Made by a program: the position numbers and the translations under genes. Shown piece after piece: positions 52,673 to 63,262 of a stretch of 64,000 bases of DNA. Every line of letters begins with the position of its first letter. Positions within the stretch are counted from its first letter, which is position 1. The DNA is from Symbiodinium natans (lineage: Eukaryota > Sar > Dinophyceae > Suessiales > Symbiodiniaceae). The notes under the pieces were generated by a model. The model saw nothing but the letters and a program-made list of their open reading frames with translations, was not told the DNA's origin and made no database searches. The stretch lies in contig CAJNDS010002181.1 of assembly GCA_905221605.1 (NCBI GenBank), forward strand, positions 62,501 through 126,500, read 5' to 3'.

Positions 52673-55593
52673 CAGGGTTTAGGGTTTAGGGCTTCGGGTT
52701 TGGGGTTTTGGGTTTAGGGATTTGGGGTTGAGGGCTTCCAGTATGGCACACTGTTTCTTCAGTATGCCCATTGGGCGCAGATCAAGTTCTCAATGTTTAT
52801 GTGGATGCATGCAGATTGAAAAGTGTTTGACTAGATGTTGAAGTATTTTGGAGGGGTAGCATATACAGATATACGTTCATGCACTCTCTTCCTATAAATG
52901 TGCCACTAGTATGCATATACACTGCCAACAAGGACGTCTAATTATGGCGACATTCGTGAGTAATACCACCAGCACCAGTGAGTTTATTGCTGTTGCATGA
53001 AGCTCCAACTTTTTGTATATTAAGTGCTTCTTTCTGTATTGCTTTGGTTTAGGGCTGAGGATTTAGCGTTTAGGGAATAGGGCTTAGGGCTTAAGGGGGT
53101 AGGGTATCCCCTAATCTTAGTAACTTGACCCTAAACCCTAAACCCTAAACCCTAATCCCTAAACCCCCAAAACCCTAAATTTAACCCCAAACCCTAAACC
53201 CTAAACAGAAACCCCAAGCCCCAAACCCTAAACGGTTCAGGGTGCAGGGCCTGAGCGGTGGGCTCCTTCAGGGGGGCAAGGTTGAGTGCGCAATCTGCGT
53301 GGAAGACCTTGCTGCTGGCCCCACTCCTGAGATCTAGAAGGATGGCTTTGGGGGGTTTGGGGTTCAGAGTTTGTGGTCCAGCGTTTGACCCTAACCCTGA
53401 GCAGCGTGTTGGGAGAACTGGCAGATGCTGAGGACTCCTAGCTCACGGAGACTGCAAACTGCTTGTGGCGGTTTAGGGCATTTAGCGGTTGATTAAAAGC
53501 TAGGGTTTAGGGCTGAGTGTTTAGGGTTTAGGGTTTGGGGTGTGGGGTTTGGGGTCTAGGGTTGAGGGTTCAGGGTTTGTAAGGGTTTAGGGTTTAGGGT
53601 TTAGCGTTTAGGGATCAGGGTTTAGGGTTTAATCCGCCGACCCTGGCGGCGTGTTGGATGGGTTTCTGGGAAAAAACCCACCCACCCCCCCCCCCCCCCC
53701 CCCCTCCCCCCTCCCCCCTCCCGCCTCCCCCCCCCTCCCCCCCTGCCCCCCAACCTGCACCCTAAACCCTAAGCCCTAAGCCTGTGGTCGTTGGGCTGTC
53801 CTCGGTTTAGGCTTTCGGGGTTTAGGGTTCCGGTTTCGGTTTAGGCTTTACTTTGGGGTTTAGGGTTCGGCTTTAGGGTTTAGGCTGTAGGGTTTAGGGT
53901 TTCGGCTGTAGGGTTTAGGGTCGGGTTTGGGTTTAGGGTTTGGCGCCGGGGCGCGCTGCGCCGCTTCAGCCCTGAACAATGCTCCGGCGAGGTCGGCGGC
54001 TTGAGCCGGAGGCTCTTAAATTCGGGTTCAGGGTGTAGGGTTTAGCGTTTAGGGTTTAGCGTTTAGGGTTTAGGGTTTAAGGGTGCAAGGTTTCCATGCA
54101 GAAGCTGGGCTGCAGGGACCGGACGTGGGTTGCAGTGCAAGGGACAGTTAGCGTAACCCAAGTGCCCATACAAAAGGGTTTAGGGTTTAGGGTTTAGGGC
54201 TTAGGGCTTAGGGGACCATGCATCATCATTGGCACCGCTCCCGATAAAAGGGTATTTTGGTTAGGCAGACAGACCACACAAACAACTTCATTGCGCTTGC
54301 CCACAACATGAACCCCAAGTCCCTACTGAGCGAGCACCCCTTACCATCCTTCCTTTTGTCTGAGTGAAGGGGTTCATAGCCGAAGTTTCACTACCTCTAG
54401 GAAAGCCTCAACAACACCGAAAACCTCAGGCGTTGAGCTATCCTCAGCACTCGGCATGAACTGGTATCGAACTCTAGGCAGGCTCGGTTCAGACCCTGGT
54501 TCCATCCGAGGCACCCCATGGCGTCGGACAATTCCGCTGGATAGCTCTGCTGCTCGGTCCCTCGGAGCGCAAGCAACAAGCTGCGGGGCCGGCGCGGATC
54601 CGATGCGAGGCGAAGAAAACCCTGACTCAACCCGTGTAGACACTGCGAGAGCTACGTGGCCTCCTCAAAGAGTCGTGTGCCTACACTCACAGTGCCGCGA
54701 CATGCGTACATAAACACAGGTGTGTACCGAGTTCCAAGCCCCCCCCGCCCCCGCAGACCAAAGAACAATCAAAATAAACATTAAGACAGAATAAATACAG
54801 AAGTAAATCAACATACGCACATAAAAATATGATTTCGATACATATATATATATATATACATAGATAGGTATACACATACACACATATACATAAATCTTTG
54901 ATGAATATACATAAATGTACCTATCTATCTTATAAGATATATGTGCATACATAAAATACACGGTAACTAATATGTATGCACATGTCACCACCCTTAAGGT
55001 GAAGAGCCAGATCTGGTCCGCGAATCAAAGGTGTCATAGCCAGAGACAATCACTCACGAAGCCAAGCCCCCTTGCAATTGTAGAATCAACTATTGGGCAC
55101 CTACTACTCCTTGAACCCTAAGCCCTAAACCCTAAGCCCTAAGCCCTAAACCCCAAACCCATTTCCTTCTTGTAGCTCCCTTTCGGGGAAACTGGGCACC
55201 CCCGTCCAAAAAGGACTTGCAGTAGCAATTCAAGGTGCGGGTTTCCTCTCTATAAACGTAGTGTTTAGGGTTTTGGGTTTAGGGTTTAAGTGCTCGATAA
55301 GTGTGGTATCTGCAGGGTTTTAAGGCCACACACAGTAGCCACAGGTGGGCAGTTGTCGGGTTTGGGGTTTAGGGCAGTTGCTGCTTACATAAGCCTCCGA
55401 ATATATACACATACATATGATATGATGTAGAAATATTCTGGTATTCTGGACGGCCTGAAACTGCAAAGGGCAGTTAATCACTGAGCCTTTAGTCGCATCT
55501 AGGCACCCCCACGCCCCCATCCCCCGGAAAAGCAAAAAGAAACCGGGAAAAGTGTCCGAAAGTACCTTTAAACTTAAACAGCCTCTTTTTTTC

Positions 55594-55860
55594 ACTGGGC
55601 GAGTGCCCGTGCCAGATTCCATGTTGCGATAAAGAATACTGCAAAGCATTGAAGAGCAAATGGCCACATGGGCCACGCTCAAAGCTCCTTCCACGTGCTC
55701 GAATACGGCCTGTTTTTTTCACACAAACGGGTTTAGTGTGTGGGGTATCTGCATCGCACGGGTACCACCAACAATGATGACCCTGTACAATCCTTGCGGC
55801 CCTATGCGAGGAGCTGTGGCAATAGATAGACTGCTGCAGAAGCACAGGCAGACAAAGTAG
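55594..55860 (-). repeat. Dispersed repeat DR-A, uninterrupted copy
   Basis: It matches both halves of 40,437-40,825 without the FB1 insertion. The minus-strand reading includes ERGPCGHLLF and later LYR. Unknown origin. Confidence 0.55.
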
Positions 55861-56377
55861 TCATACCTTTGCACATTGGACCTGGATACACAAAAGCCCA
55901 AAAAATTGGAGCCACGCAGGTTAGGGTTTAGGGTTTAGGGTTTGGGGTTTGGGGTTTAGGGTTTAGGGTTTAGGGTTTAGGGTTTAGGGTCTAGGGTCTA
56001 GGGTCTAGGGTTTAGGGTTTAGGGTTTAGGGTTTAGGGTCTAGGGCTTAGGGTTTCAAATATTCCTTGGCTTGGGGTTTTGGGGTGCAGGCAGGGTCTTT
56101 GCTAGGTGCCGGGTCTGCTCCATTGGTGCAGGCTGTGAACACCAAACACCTTCGAACGGTTTAGGGTTTAGGGTTTAGGGTTTAGGGTTTAGGGTTTAGG
56201 GTTTAGGGTTTAGGATTTAGGGTTTAAGGTTTAGGGTTTAGGGTTTAGGATTTAGGGCTTCTGTGCGTTTCGGATCTCATCCATCCACGAGTTTTTGTTT
56301 ACGGCGACACCATCATGAGGCAAGCTTGCTACGCGCCGATTTGCAGAACTGCAACTGTCATCGCCACTCAGCGTCGG

Positions 56378-56451
56378 GGGGTTTAGGGTTTAGGGTTTAG
56401 GGTTTAGGGTTTAGGGTTTAGGGTTTAGGGTTTAGGGTTTAGGGTTTAGGG
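56378..56451 (+). repeat. (TTTAGGG)10 array
   Basis: Perfect units after a short G run. Confidence 0.95.
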
Positions 56452-56508
56452 AGTAGCACAAACAAACCTTCACAAACACGTCGCCATGAGGCAAGCTTGC
56501 TTCCATGG

Positions 56509-56544
<36 letters not shown>

Positions 56545-56919
56545 ACTGCAGCTCAAAAACCCTTCACATGCCTTTCATGTACCAATATGGTATATGCCTG
56601 GGGCCTAAAGCTACTCTACAGGATCCTCCCTAAGGCTCGAGTATGTAGTCTACACGCACATAGATCCTTAGGGTTTGAGCGTTGTATGGTCTGGCAAAAT
56701 ATAAAATGCCAGTTGAAATGGGACCGCTTCACGAGTCCCTCGGAGGTTGCGCAACTCCAAGTGAGTATGATTACCATGGTCCGTCTAGGGTGTAGTGTTT
56801 AGGGTTCAGGCCCTAAACCCTAAACCTTAAACCCTAAACCCTAAACCCTAAACCCTAAACAGGTGGCGGGCTTCGGCCTTACTGGCCGGTGTGTACTGAA
56901 GCTGCGCCACAGGCATTTC

Positions 56920-56985
56920 GGGTCAGATGCGCCGACGTTGGCACCGCTCTGACCATGCCCTTGAGAAAAGATGCCCTGTGAGCTC
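56920..56985 (-). pseudogene. Exon-like fragment, SGANVGASD motif
   Basis: Minus strand gives FSQGHGQSGANVGASD. A relative at about 62,375-62,440 reads FSQLHDQSSANVGASD. Unknown family. Confidence 0.4.
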
Positions 56986-56989
56986 AGCT

Positions 56990-57113
56990 TAGTAGCCCAT
57001 TAAATAACCATATTAGGTTTTAGGGTTTAGGGTTTATAAGGGTTTAGGGTTACAATCAGGGCGCCCTTTTTGGGGGTTGGCTCCTTTATGAGGGAACCTT
57101 GACGGGGCCACCA
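56990..57113. mobile_element. Foldback family FB3 copy containing a TTTAGGG block
   Basis: TAGTAGCCCA starts it, and GGGCGCCCTTTTTGGGGGTTGG with GGGAACCTTGA match other FB3 copies. About 45 bp of telomere-like sequence (about 57,016-57,055) lies between the two parts. Confidence 0.55.
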
Positions 57114-57299
57114 AGTCAGGAAAAAAGGGCGGACATGGAAAACTGGACTTCGCTTTCTAAGAACCAAACACGTATGAACGGTCTGGCAATTGCACGCAAC
57201 GAAGATCGACAGGCTAGCTCTCTTCAAGCGGCGGCGAATTCTGACATTCGCGCGGCCCGGAAGCCAGCATCGAAGATATGAAAGCGCTTGTGAGCATGG

Positions 57300-57386
57300 C
57301 TAGGCATCGGTGGGGACGAAGTGAACTGGTACATTGGCAGCACCCTCACTCTCCCTCAGGTCGTCCGGAAACTCCCACGCCACCAC
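57300..57386 (-). pseudogene. Decayed terminal exon, VVAWEFP family (short copy)
   Basis: 28 codons plus TAG: VVAWEFPDDLRESEGAANVP, then VHFVPTDA. It lacks the variable middle of the other copies but keeps frame, preceding TAG acceptor and stop position. Confidence 0.5.
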
Positions 57387-57734
57387 CTAGCAGCACATCA
57401 GAAATGACGAACAGCCAGAGGTAGAAGCTGAAACAAACCACCACCAGCAATCCGACATGGGGACCTCCGAACAAAGGGGGTACCCTTTTTGGGTGTTCCT
57501 ATGGTAATTAAGGAGTATAGTATTTCGGGGGTTTCGTAGGGGTACCCCTATGAGGGGAAATGGCCAAATCTCCACAGCTCAAGGACCCACTTGTGCAGGG
57601 ATGTTGTTGTAGTTGAAGAAAAAAAGCCACCACACCTCTCTGGGGTGCTTACATGGTCCCCTCGTATGGACCCTAGGACCTGAAAGAAGTATTAAGGGAA
57701 CCATCTTGAGGGCTGAAGAAGCCCAGAAGTCATC

Positions 57735-57828
57735 TTATAGTCAGGGCACCCCTTACTGGGCTGGCTGCTTATAAGGGAACCTTGAACCCAAAAAAGGGAG
57801 AGAAAAAAAGGGTACCACTGGGCTACCA
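57735..57828. mobile_element. Foldback family FB3 copy
   Basis: It ends TGGGCTACCA and contains AAGGGAACCTTGAACCCAAA. The left end is decayed. Confidence 0.5.
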
Positions 57829-57883
57829 AGAGGGGAACCATGCATGCAACCTTCGCTTAAAACCTCTCCAACAACAATCACCA

Positions 57884-57983
57884 GCCCAGCGGCTACCATG
57901 GCCCTCTTGGGCTTAGCAGAAGTGGTCTTGCTGGAAGACCTGGTGGCCAGCGACTCTGACTTGGCTTTGCCAACCTGCCGCAC
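57884..57983 (-). pseudogene. Exon-like fragment, SAKPKRAMVAAGL family
   Basis: Minus strand: GKAKSESLATRSSS, then KTTSAKPKRAMVAAGL. It lies about 500 bases upstream (minus sense) of the VVAWEFP fragment at 57,300, the same order as in the other three loci. Confidence 0.45.
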
Positions 57984-58003
57984 TCTCCTCTCAAAGGCCC
58001 GGT

Positions 58004-58102
58004 ACTTGAAGGCTCATGAGTACTTGTGTACGTAGGGTTAGAAGCACCTCCCAAAAAGCCTCTAGCCATAGCTGCCCTACTTATTTCCGTGCTTGAAGTA
58101 CC
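58004..58102. mobile_element. Diverged foldback family FB2 copy
   Basis: It opens ACTTGAAGGCTCATGAGTAC and has an inverse-like end near GCTTGAAGTACC. Confidence 0.4.
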
Positions 58103-58809
58103 CTAAACTCTATAAACACAAAACTCTATAAACCCTAAACCCGAACCCTAAACCCTACTTTCAAGTACCCAAATGAACCTCTACGTAGGGGTTTAGGGCA
58201 AGCCTCATCACATGTTGTGTCAGGTGTGTGTCCCGCCCTGTGAATGTAACCACTGTTGTAGGATGCGCGAAGCTGCCGCGGCTCTTCTACCCTAAACCCT
58301 AAACCCTAAACCCTAAACCCTAAACCCTAAACCCCAAAGGCCGTTGTGCTTTCCGTGGAGAGCTCAGATTACTGCTCTGCGCTGAGCGAAGCACGGCGAC
58401 AGCGCAAACCGGAGTCCGAGGTGCAACGAGCAGTTTAAGTAGGGTTCAGGGTTTATAGGGTATAGGCATAGGGTTTTTGCCGGTATAGGGTTTAGGGTAG
58501 TGTGGCGACCTCACGATAACAATCCCGAAACAGGCAAGCAGGGTCTGTAGGGTTTAGGGCTGGAGGGGCTCCCTAAACCCTAAACCCTAAACCCTAAACC
58601 CCAAACCCCAAACCCCAAACCCTAAACCCAAACCCTAAACCCTAAACTTAAACCCTAAACCCTAAACCCTAAACCCTAAACCCTAGACCCTAAATAGCTT
58701 CAGTCTGCCTGGGCCACAGACTCCTTCAAGGGCACCAGGCTGAGAGTGGCATCTGCATTGAAGACTGGGGAAGGGCTTGTGCTAGCGCCGCACCTTAGCG
58801 CATCTTGAA

Positions 58810-58888
58810 CCAGGACGGGTTATTAGGCCCGATAATCCCCATAATCAACCCTATCAAGGACCCTTTTAAGGGGTCATAGGGTATAATG
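58810..58888. mobile_element. Foldback family FB4 copy with 12-bp flanking direct repeats
   Basis: The element starts CCAGGACGGGTTATT, like FB4 at 33,236. It is bounded by GCGCATCTTGAA at 58,798-58,809 and 58,889-58,900. The direct repeats are exact, which supports an insertion event; the right terminal repeat is partly lost. Confidence 0.6.
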
Positions 58889-59026
58889 GCGCATCTTGAA
58901 TGTCGCAGTGTGGGCTAAGGCTTTGCTTTCACCCTGTGAACCCTAGAGCCGTGTACCCCCATATTAGCCCTATATGACATTATAACGCTATAACCCTCTA
59001 ACCCTGCAACCCTACAACCCTGCAGC

Positions 59027-59122
59027 TTGGGATGTCCCCCCTTATACTAACAGTCCTTACACTAGGGATTCGGGGGTCCTAATCCCTATGAAGGACTGTC
59101 CGTACAAGGGGGAACATCCCAA
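59027..59122. mobile_element. Foldback family FB1 copy
   Basis: TTGGGATGTCCCCCCTTATA and TACAAGGGGGAACATCCCAA are inverse over 20 bp with few changes; the inner arms (GGGATTCGGGGG / CCTAATCCC) are weaker. Confidence 0.75.
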
Positions 59123-59604
59123 GCAACAGCCCTAGCCTTAGGGTTTGGGGCTGGTGGTTCGTCATCCCTGCTGTCTCTGGAAGTCGCTCTGAATGCCTGT
59201 GAAGACCGCCTCGCATGGAATCCCAACAAGCGCGCACGAATTGCAGTCAGTACTCGGAATATCCTGTCGCTTAAGGCTTAGGATCTAGATGGATCTAGGG
59301 TTTAGGGATTAGTAGGAATTCGCATGCAGCTGCACCTGGAACAGAAACTCTGAGCGAACTCAGCTCGTATCTAGACCTCTCATCATAGCTCCGTTTTTTG
59401 GGGTGCTGAGTCTTTCACATTTCATTCTACCGACCTTCACTTGGGCACTTATTAAAGGATGGAACTAAAAGAAGAGGTCTGCCTTTAACCCTGGACTTTA
59501 CTTCTCCAATAGCCAACGGGAACCAACAACGGGTTAAAGTTTAGTAAGTTTAGCAGTCGAGTATTCCTACTGAGTAAGGGTTGAAGTTTACCATTGGCTA
59601 AGCA

Positions 59605-59715
59605 AGACCCTCAACCCTCAACCCTCAACCCTCAACCCCTCAACCCCTCAACCCCTCAACCCCTCAACCCATCAACCCATCAACCCATCAACCCATCAAC
59701 CCATCAACTCTCAAC
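59605..59715 (-). repeat. Stepwise variant array: CTCAACC, CTCAACCC, ATCAACCC
   Basis: About four copies of a 7-mer are followed by about four of an 8-mer (CTCAACCC) and five of another 8-mer (ATCAACCC). The blocks change in order, one unit type at a time. Confidence 0.92.
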
Positions 59716-60762
59716 CCTCCGTACCATGCTGACATCCCGGGCGCCCCATAGCTTCGGACAAGTCAGCCGAACAGCTCCACAGGCTGCGCTACTCTTGCTC
59801 ACTGGGAACGCATGCCAAAAGCTGCCACGGCGCAAGTGCAGGGTTTAGGGTGCAGGGTTATAGAAGGGTTTAGGGATTATAGGGTTTAGGGTTTAGGGTT
59901 TAGGGTTAAAAGGGTTTAGGGATGATAGGGTTTAGGGTTTAGGAGTTATTGGGTTTTGGGTGACCAGTAGCAAGTAAGCATAAACCTCTAGTTGCAGCTC
60001 CTTTTCTTGGGTACCTAGTGCTCGTATTGCACTGTACTATATAACCATAAGGGCAAGTACACACAAAAAGGAAACTACATGAGGAGGTTCCGGTTCACCC
60101 TACAGCATTTAAAGCACACCCTAAACCGTTTACTAGGGCTTAGGGTTTAGGGTTTAGGGCTGCAAAGCCCAAGTCCTAAACCCAAAATACCCTTAAATCC
60201 AAAGCCCTAAAATCTGGACTCAGGCCCTATACTCGGTGGTTGCTTCGGAATTCAATTTAGGGCTCACAGCTCAGCCCCTCAATCCCAAGCCCCACAGACC
60301 TGGTGCAAAGGATCTCCATTTCGGGGGTACACTACCAGAATACAGAGGTCAAGAATGCACGGAACCCAGGTGTTCAGGGTTGGGTTTAGGGCTTCCCGAT
60401 TGATAGTCTGGGTTTCAAATGGAAGTGCCCGCCACCTTCTTTTTCTCACTGGGCTAAACTGGGGGCTCTCGCGCCCTCTTCTCCGAGCCGGCACAGAGAA
60501 GGCAAAGCCAGTGAACAGTCAGGGTTTAGGGTTTAGGGTTTAGGTTTTAATCGCCTAGCAGGCTCTGCGGCAGCCTTGCGTATAATCCAATGACAGCCAA
60601 TGGCACAGATAGATGGGAGGCTCTCTACAATTTACTGCCCCTTTTTGGTGGAAAGGTCCCGGAAAAAGGGTTCCAACAACTTAAACCGAACCCCCCAGAT
60701 AGACTGTAGAACCTTCAGAACTTAACCAGCATGCTGGAATTAGAACCCGAATACCTAAACCC

Positions 60763-60853
60763 TACTTGAAGATTTATGGGTGTTTGTAAGTAAGGTTGTA
60801 AGTGATTTCCATGAATAAGGTTTATTATCACCTTACATATTACCTTACAATCG
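60763..60853. mobile_element. Diverged foldback family FB2 copy
   Basis: ACTTGAAGATTTATGGGTGT at the left; the interior pairs GTAAGTAAGGTTGTAAG with CTTACATATTACCTTAC. Confidence 0.45.
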
Positions 60854-61004
60854 GGTTTAGGGTTTAGGGTTTAGGGTTGAATTAGGGTTTGGGCCTGGCT
60901 TTGGGCTTTCCAGTGCGGGGAGTAGTTTCAGGGGCTTGAATCTAAACGACCCCCAATTGTAGCGGCTCACTGTTGCGTTGCCAGCCTGTGTCTCAACGCC
61001 TAAA

Positions 61005-61078
61005 CCCTAAACCCCTAAACCCCTAGCCCCTAAACCCCTAAACCCTAAACCCTAAACCCCTAAACCCCTAAACCCTAA
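61005..61078 (-). repeat. Variant array with 8-bp unit (CCCCTAAA)n
   Basis: Mixed CCCCTAAA and CCCTAAA units, about nine in all. A plus-orientation relative (GGGGTTTA units) is at about 63,185-63,262. Confidence 0.88.
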
Positions 61079-61842
61079 ACTTTCAGGGCTTCGGGTCTCA
61101 TCAGCTGCCTTCAACAAATGGAAGGCGACACCATCATAAAGCAGGCAGGCTTGATCCCCGCTGATTTGCACAGCTGCAAACCCTAAACCCTAAACCCTAA
61201 ACCCTAAACCCTAAACCGTAAACCCTAAACCCATGGGCTTCAGGCGTCAGGTTTAGCCGGGAGTCCCCAAAAAACCCAGCTGCCCTACAACGTCGGGAAC
61301 AAGCCTTCTTTCGCGGTCCCTGCCGCCTAGGCCTAAGAAGTCCAGCTACAGGAGCTCCAAAAGCCAGTGTTTTACTTGTGGCCTGGCAAACTGCCAGTTT
61401 AAACGGGATCGCTTTGCAGATCCCTTGGCGGCGCAACTGCTCCAACTGCCTCTAGCGTTCTTCAATGAAAGCCTGCATCCCTTGATCCCGAATTCTGGAA
61501 CAACCTTTTATGCCCGTTCTTGGTTCCTATACCCTAAACCCTAAACCCTAAACACCCCCATCCCAAAATTCTGGCCTTGTCCTTGGAGACAAAAAACCAC
61601 CTTCCAAGACCTTGAACCCGAGTCAGGACTTCTCTCTATAGGGTTTTGGGTTCGGAGCACTCGGGCTATTTGGAGTCGCTGAACCCTAAACCCCAAACCC
61701 TAAAGCCTGAACCCTGAGCCCTAAACCCTGAACCCTGAACCCTAAACCCTAAACCCTAAACGCTTTACAGGGCTCAGGAGCTTCATCGGGTACAGAGGGA
61801 GGATCGAAGCTCCCTCTGGGGCTTTTATACCTGCCAAAAGCT

Positions 61843-61967
61843 TACAAGTAGGGGCCCACTTCCTATGCTAACTTTACATGAGGGAGTTTTTTACTTAAAT
61901 AGGAAGACGTATAACTCAATTTAGGGCCTTTATAACCCTACTCATAACATGGGGGCCCCTACTTGTA
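61843..61967. mobile_element. Foldback family FB7 copy
   Basis: TACAAGTAGGGGCCC and GGGGGCCCCTACTTGTA are nearly perfect inverse ends of a 125-bp unit. Confidence 0.75.
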
Positions 61968-61975
61968 GTTGATGA

Positions 61976-62060
61976 GTTCATAAGCCCCAAAAATGTGTAC
62001 ACTTTCAGCTCTACAGGGGACTATAGTATCCCAAAGAGTGTAAAGTGTACTCACTCAGCC
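61976..62060. mobile_element. Foldback family FB5 copy without telomeric insertion
   Basis: TTCATAAGCCCCAAAAATGT to AAAGTGTACTCACTCAG is continuous here. It abuts the FB7 copy. It serves as the 'empty' partner of 16,231-16,369. Confidence 0.65.
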
Positions 62061-62646
62061 ATTTAGAAAGTTGTCCAAACGTAGCTAGGACCCCTAAACC
62101 TTAAAACCCTAAACCCTAAACCCTAAACCCTAAACCCTAAACCCTAACCCTAAAGGTGCCATCCACAGCACACAGCTTCGTAATCCAGCTGGGCCAGGTG
62201 AGCGGCTGCCATCCACTGCTTCTTGGCGATGGCAAGCTTGCGCACAGCAGCAACAAGTAGGGTTTAGGGTTTAGGGTTTAGGGTTTAGGGTTTAGACCCT
62301 ACAAGCCCTAAACCACAGCAGTTCTGTAGACCCTGAACGATGCCGTCCGCTCCCGCACCTGGTTCCGTCAGACGAAATCACATCAGATGCACCGACGTTG
62401 GCGCTGCTCTGATCATGAAGTTGAGAAAATGAATAAAGCCGAATGGACACGGACGGTGGATCATTAAAATATTGTTGGAAAGGATGCAGCAGACTGCAGC
62501 AGGTAGATTGCCGACAGGTTTTACCTGACAGGCAAGGACAAGCGAGCAGGACAGCACGGGAAAATCGACGGGCTTTTCTCACTCGGCGGCATCCTATGAC
62601 ATGCCGGGAAGAGCCGACGTCGATGCGCGCATGTGCACGAGCGCGG

Positions 62647-62770
62647 CTAGGCACCTGTGGGAATGACATGAACTGGGTTGGCAGCACCTTCACTCTCTGC
62701 TGTCCACGGACTCCAGCGCCGTACCCAACACATCTGCTTGCAGGTCGTTCGGGAACTCCCAAGCCACAAC
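62647..62770 (-). pseudogene. Frameshifted VVAWEFP-family exon copy
   Basis: It starts VVAWEFPNDLQADVLGTALE in one frame; after a one-base shift it continues ESEGAANPVHVIPTGA and stops. The total of 124 bases is not a multiple of three, unlike the other copies. A TAG precedes it. Confidence 0.5.
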
Positions 62771-62830
62771 CTAGACTCAAGACATCAGAGCTAAGGCCAA
62801 GAAGCATGGCGCAGCCGGGGGGGGAGCATA

Positions 62831-62865
<35 letters not shown>

Positions 62866-63069
62866 GCATAGATAAATGTATAAATACATAAATCAATCCA
62901 TCAAAATAAATAGTTAGATAAATAGAAAAAGAAATACATAAACAAGAAAATAAATAAATAAAACTATATATATATATATATATGTGTGTACACACCAAAC
63001 CCTAAACCGTAAAGTCTACAAACCCTAGACCCTAAACCCTACAAGTTGTGCGCGACATACTCCAGGTTG

Positions 63070-63180
63070 AAATTGCAGCCCAGCGGCCACCATGGCCCTC
63101 TTGGGCTTGGCGGGCTCAGTGCTTCTGGAAGCCTTTGTTCCCAGTGACGACTTGCTGCGGAGATGTACCTGCTGAGGGTT
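63070..63180 (-). pseudogene. Exon-like fragment, AKPKRAMVAAGL family
   Basis: Minus strand: VHLRSKSSLGTKASRST, then EPAKPKRAMVAAGLQ. It lies upstream (minus sense) of the frameshifted VVAWEFP copy, repeating the same order. Confidence 0.45.
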
Positions 63181-63184
63181 TAGG

Positions 63185-63262
63185 GTGTAAGGGTTTAGGG
63201 GTTTAGGGGTTTAGGGGTTTATGGGTTTATGGGTTTAGGGGTTTAGGGGTTTAATTAGGGGT
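63185..63262 (+). repeat. Variant array (GGGGTTTA)n
   Basis: About nine 8-mers, two of them ATGGGTTT variants. Confidence 0.88.

Larger units (their letters stand above)
50587..53387. repeat. Segmental duplication, copy B
   Basis: Diverged partner of 43,538-46,950. It carries two small internal duplications of its own (GATATAGCTACTATCTAGA twice at about 51,504 and 51,561; TAGGCTCCTGGATT twice at about 51,611 and 51,634) and an extra telomere-rich segment at about 52,056-52,306. Confidence 0.85.
53388..56989. other. Noncoding stretch with telomeric blocks, poly-C and exon-like scraps
   Basis: It includes a poly-C tract (about 53,683-53,750), a TA microsatellite (about 54,840-54,960), DR-A (55,594-55,860), TTTAGGG arrays at about 55,925-56,050, 56,158-56,260 and 56,378-56,451, and a (CT)n run (about 56,508-56,545). 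No complete gene is recognised. Confidence 0.6.
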
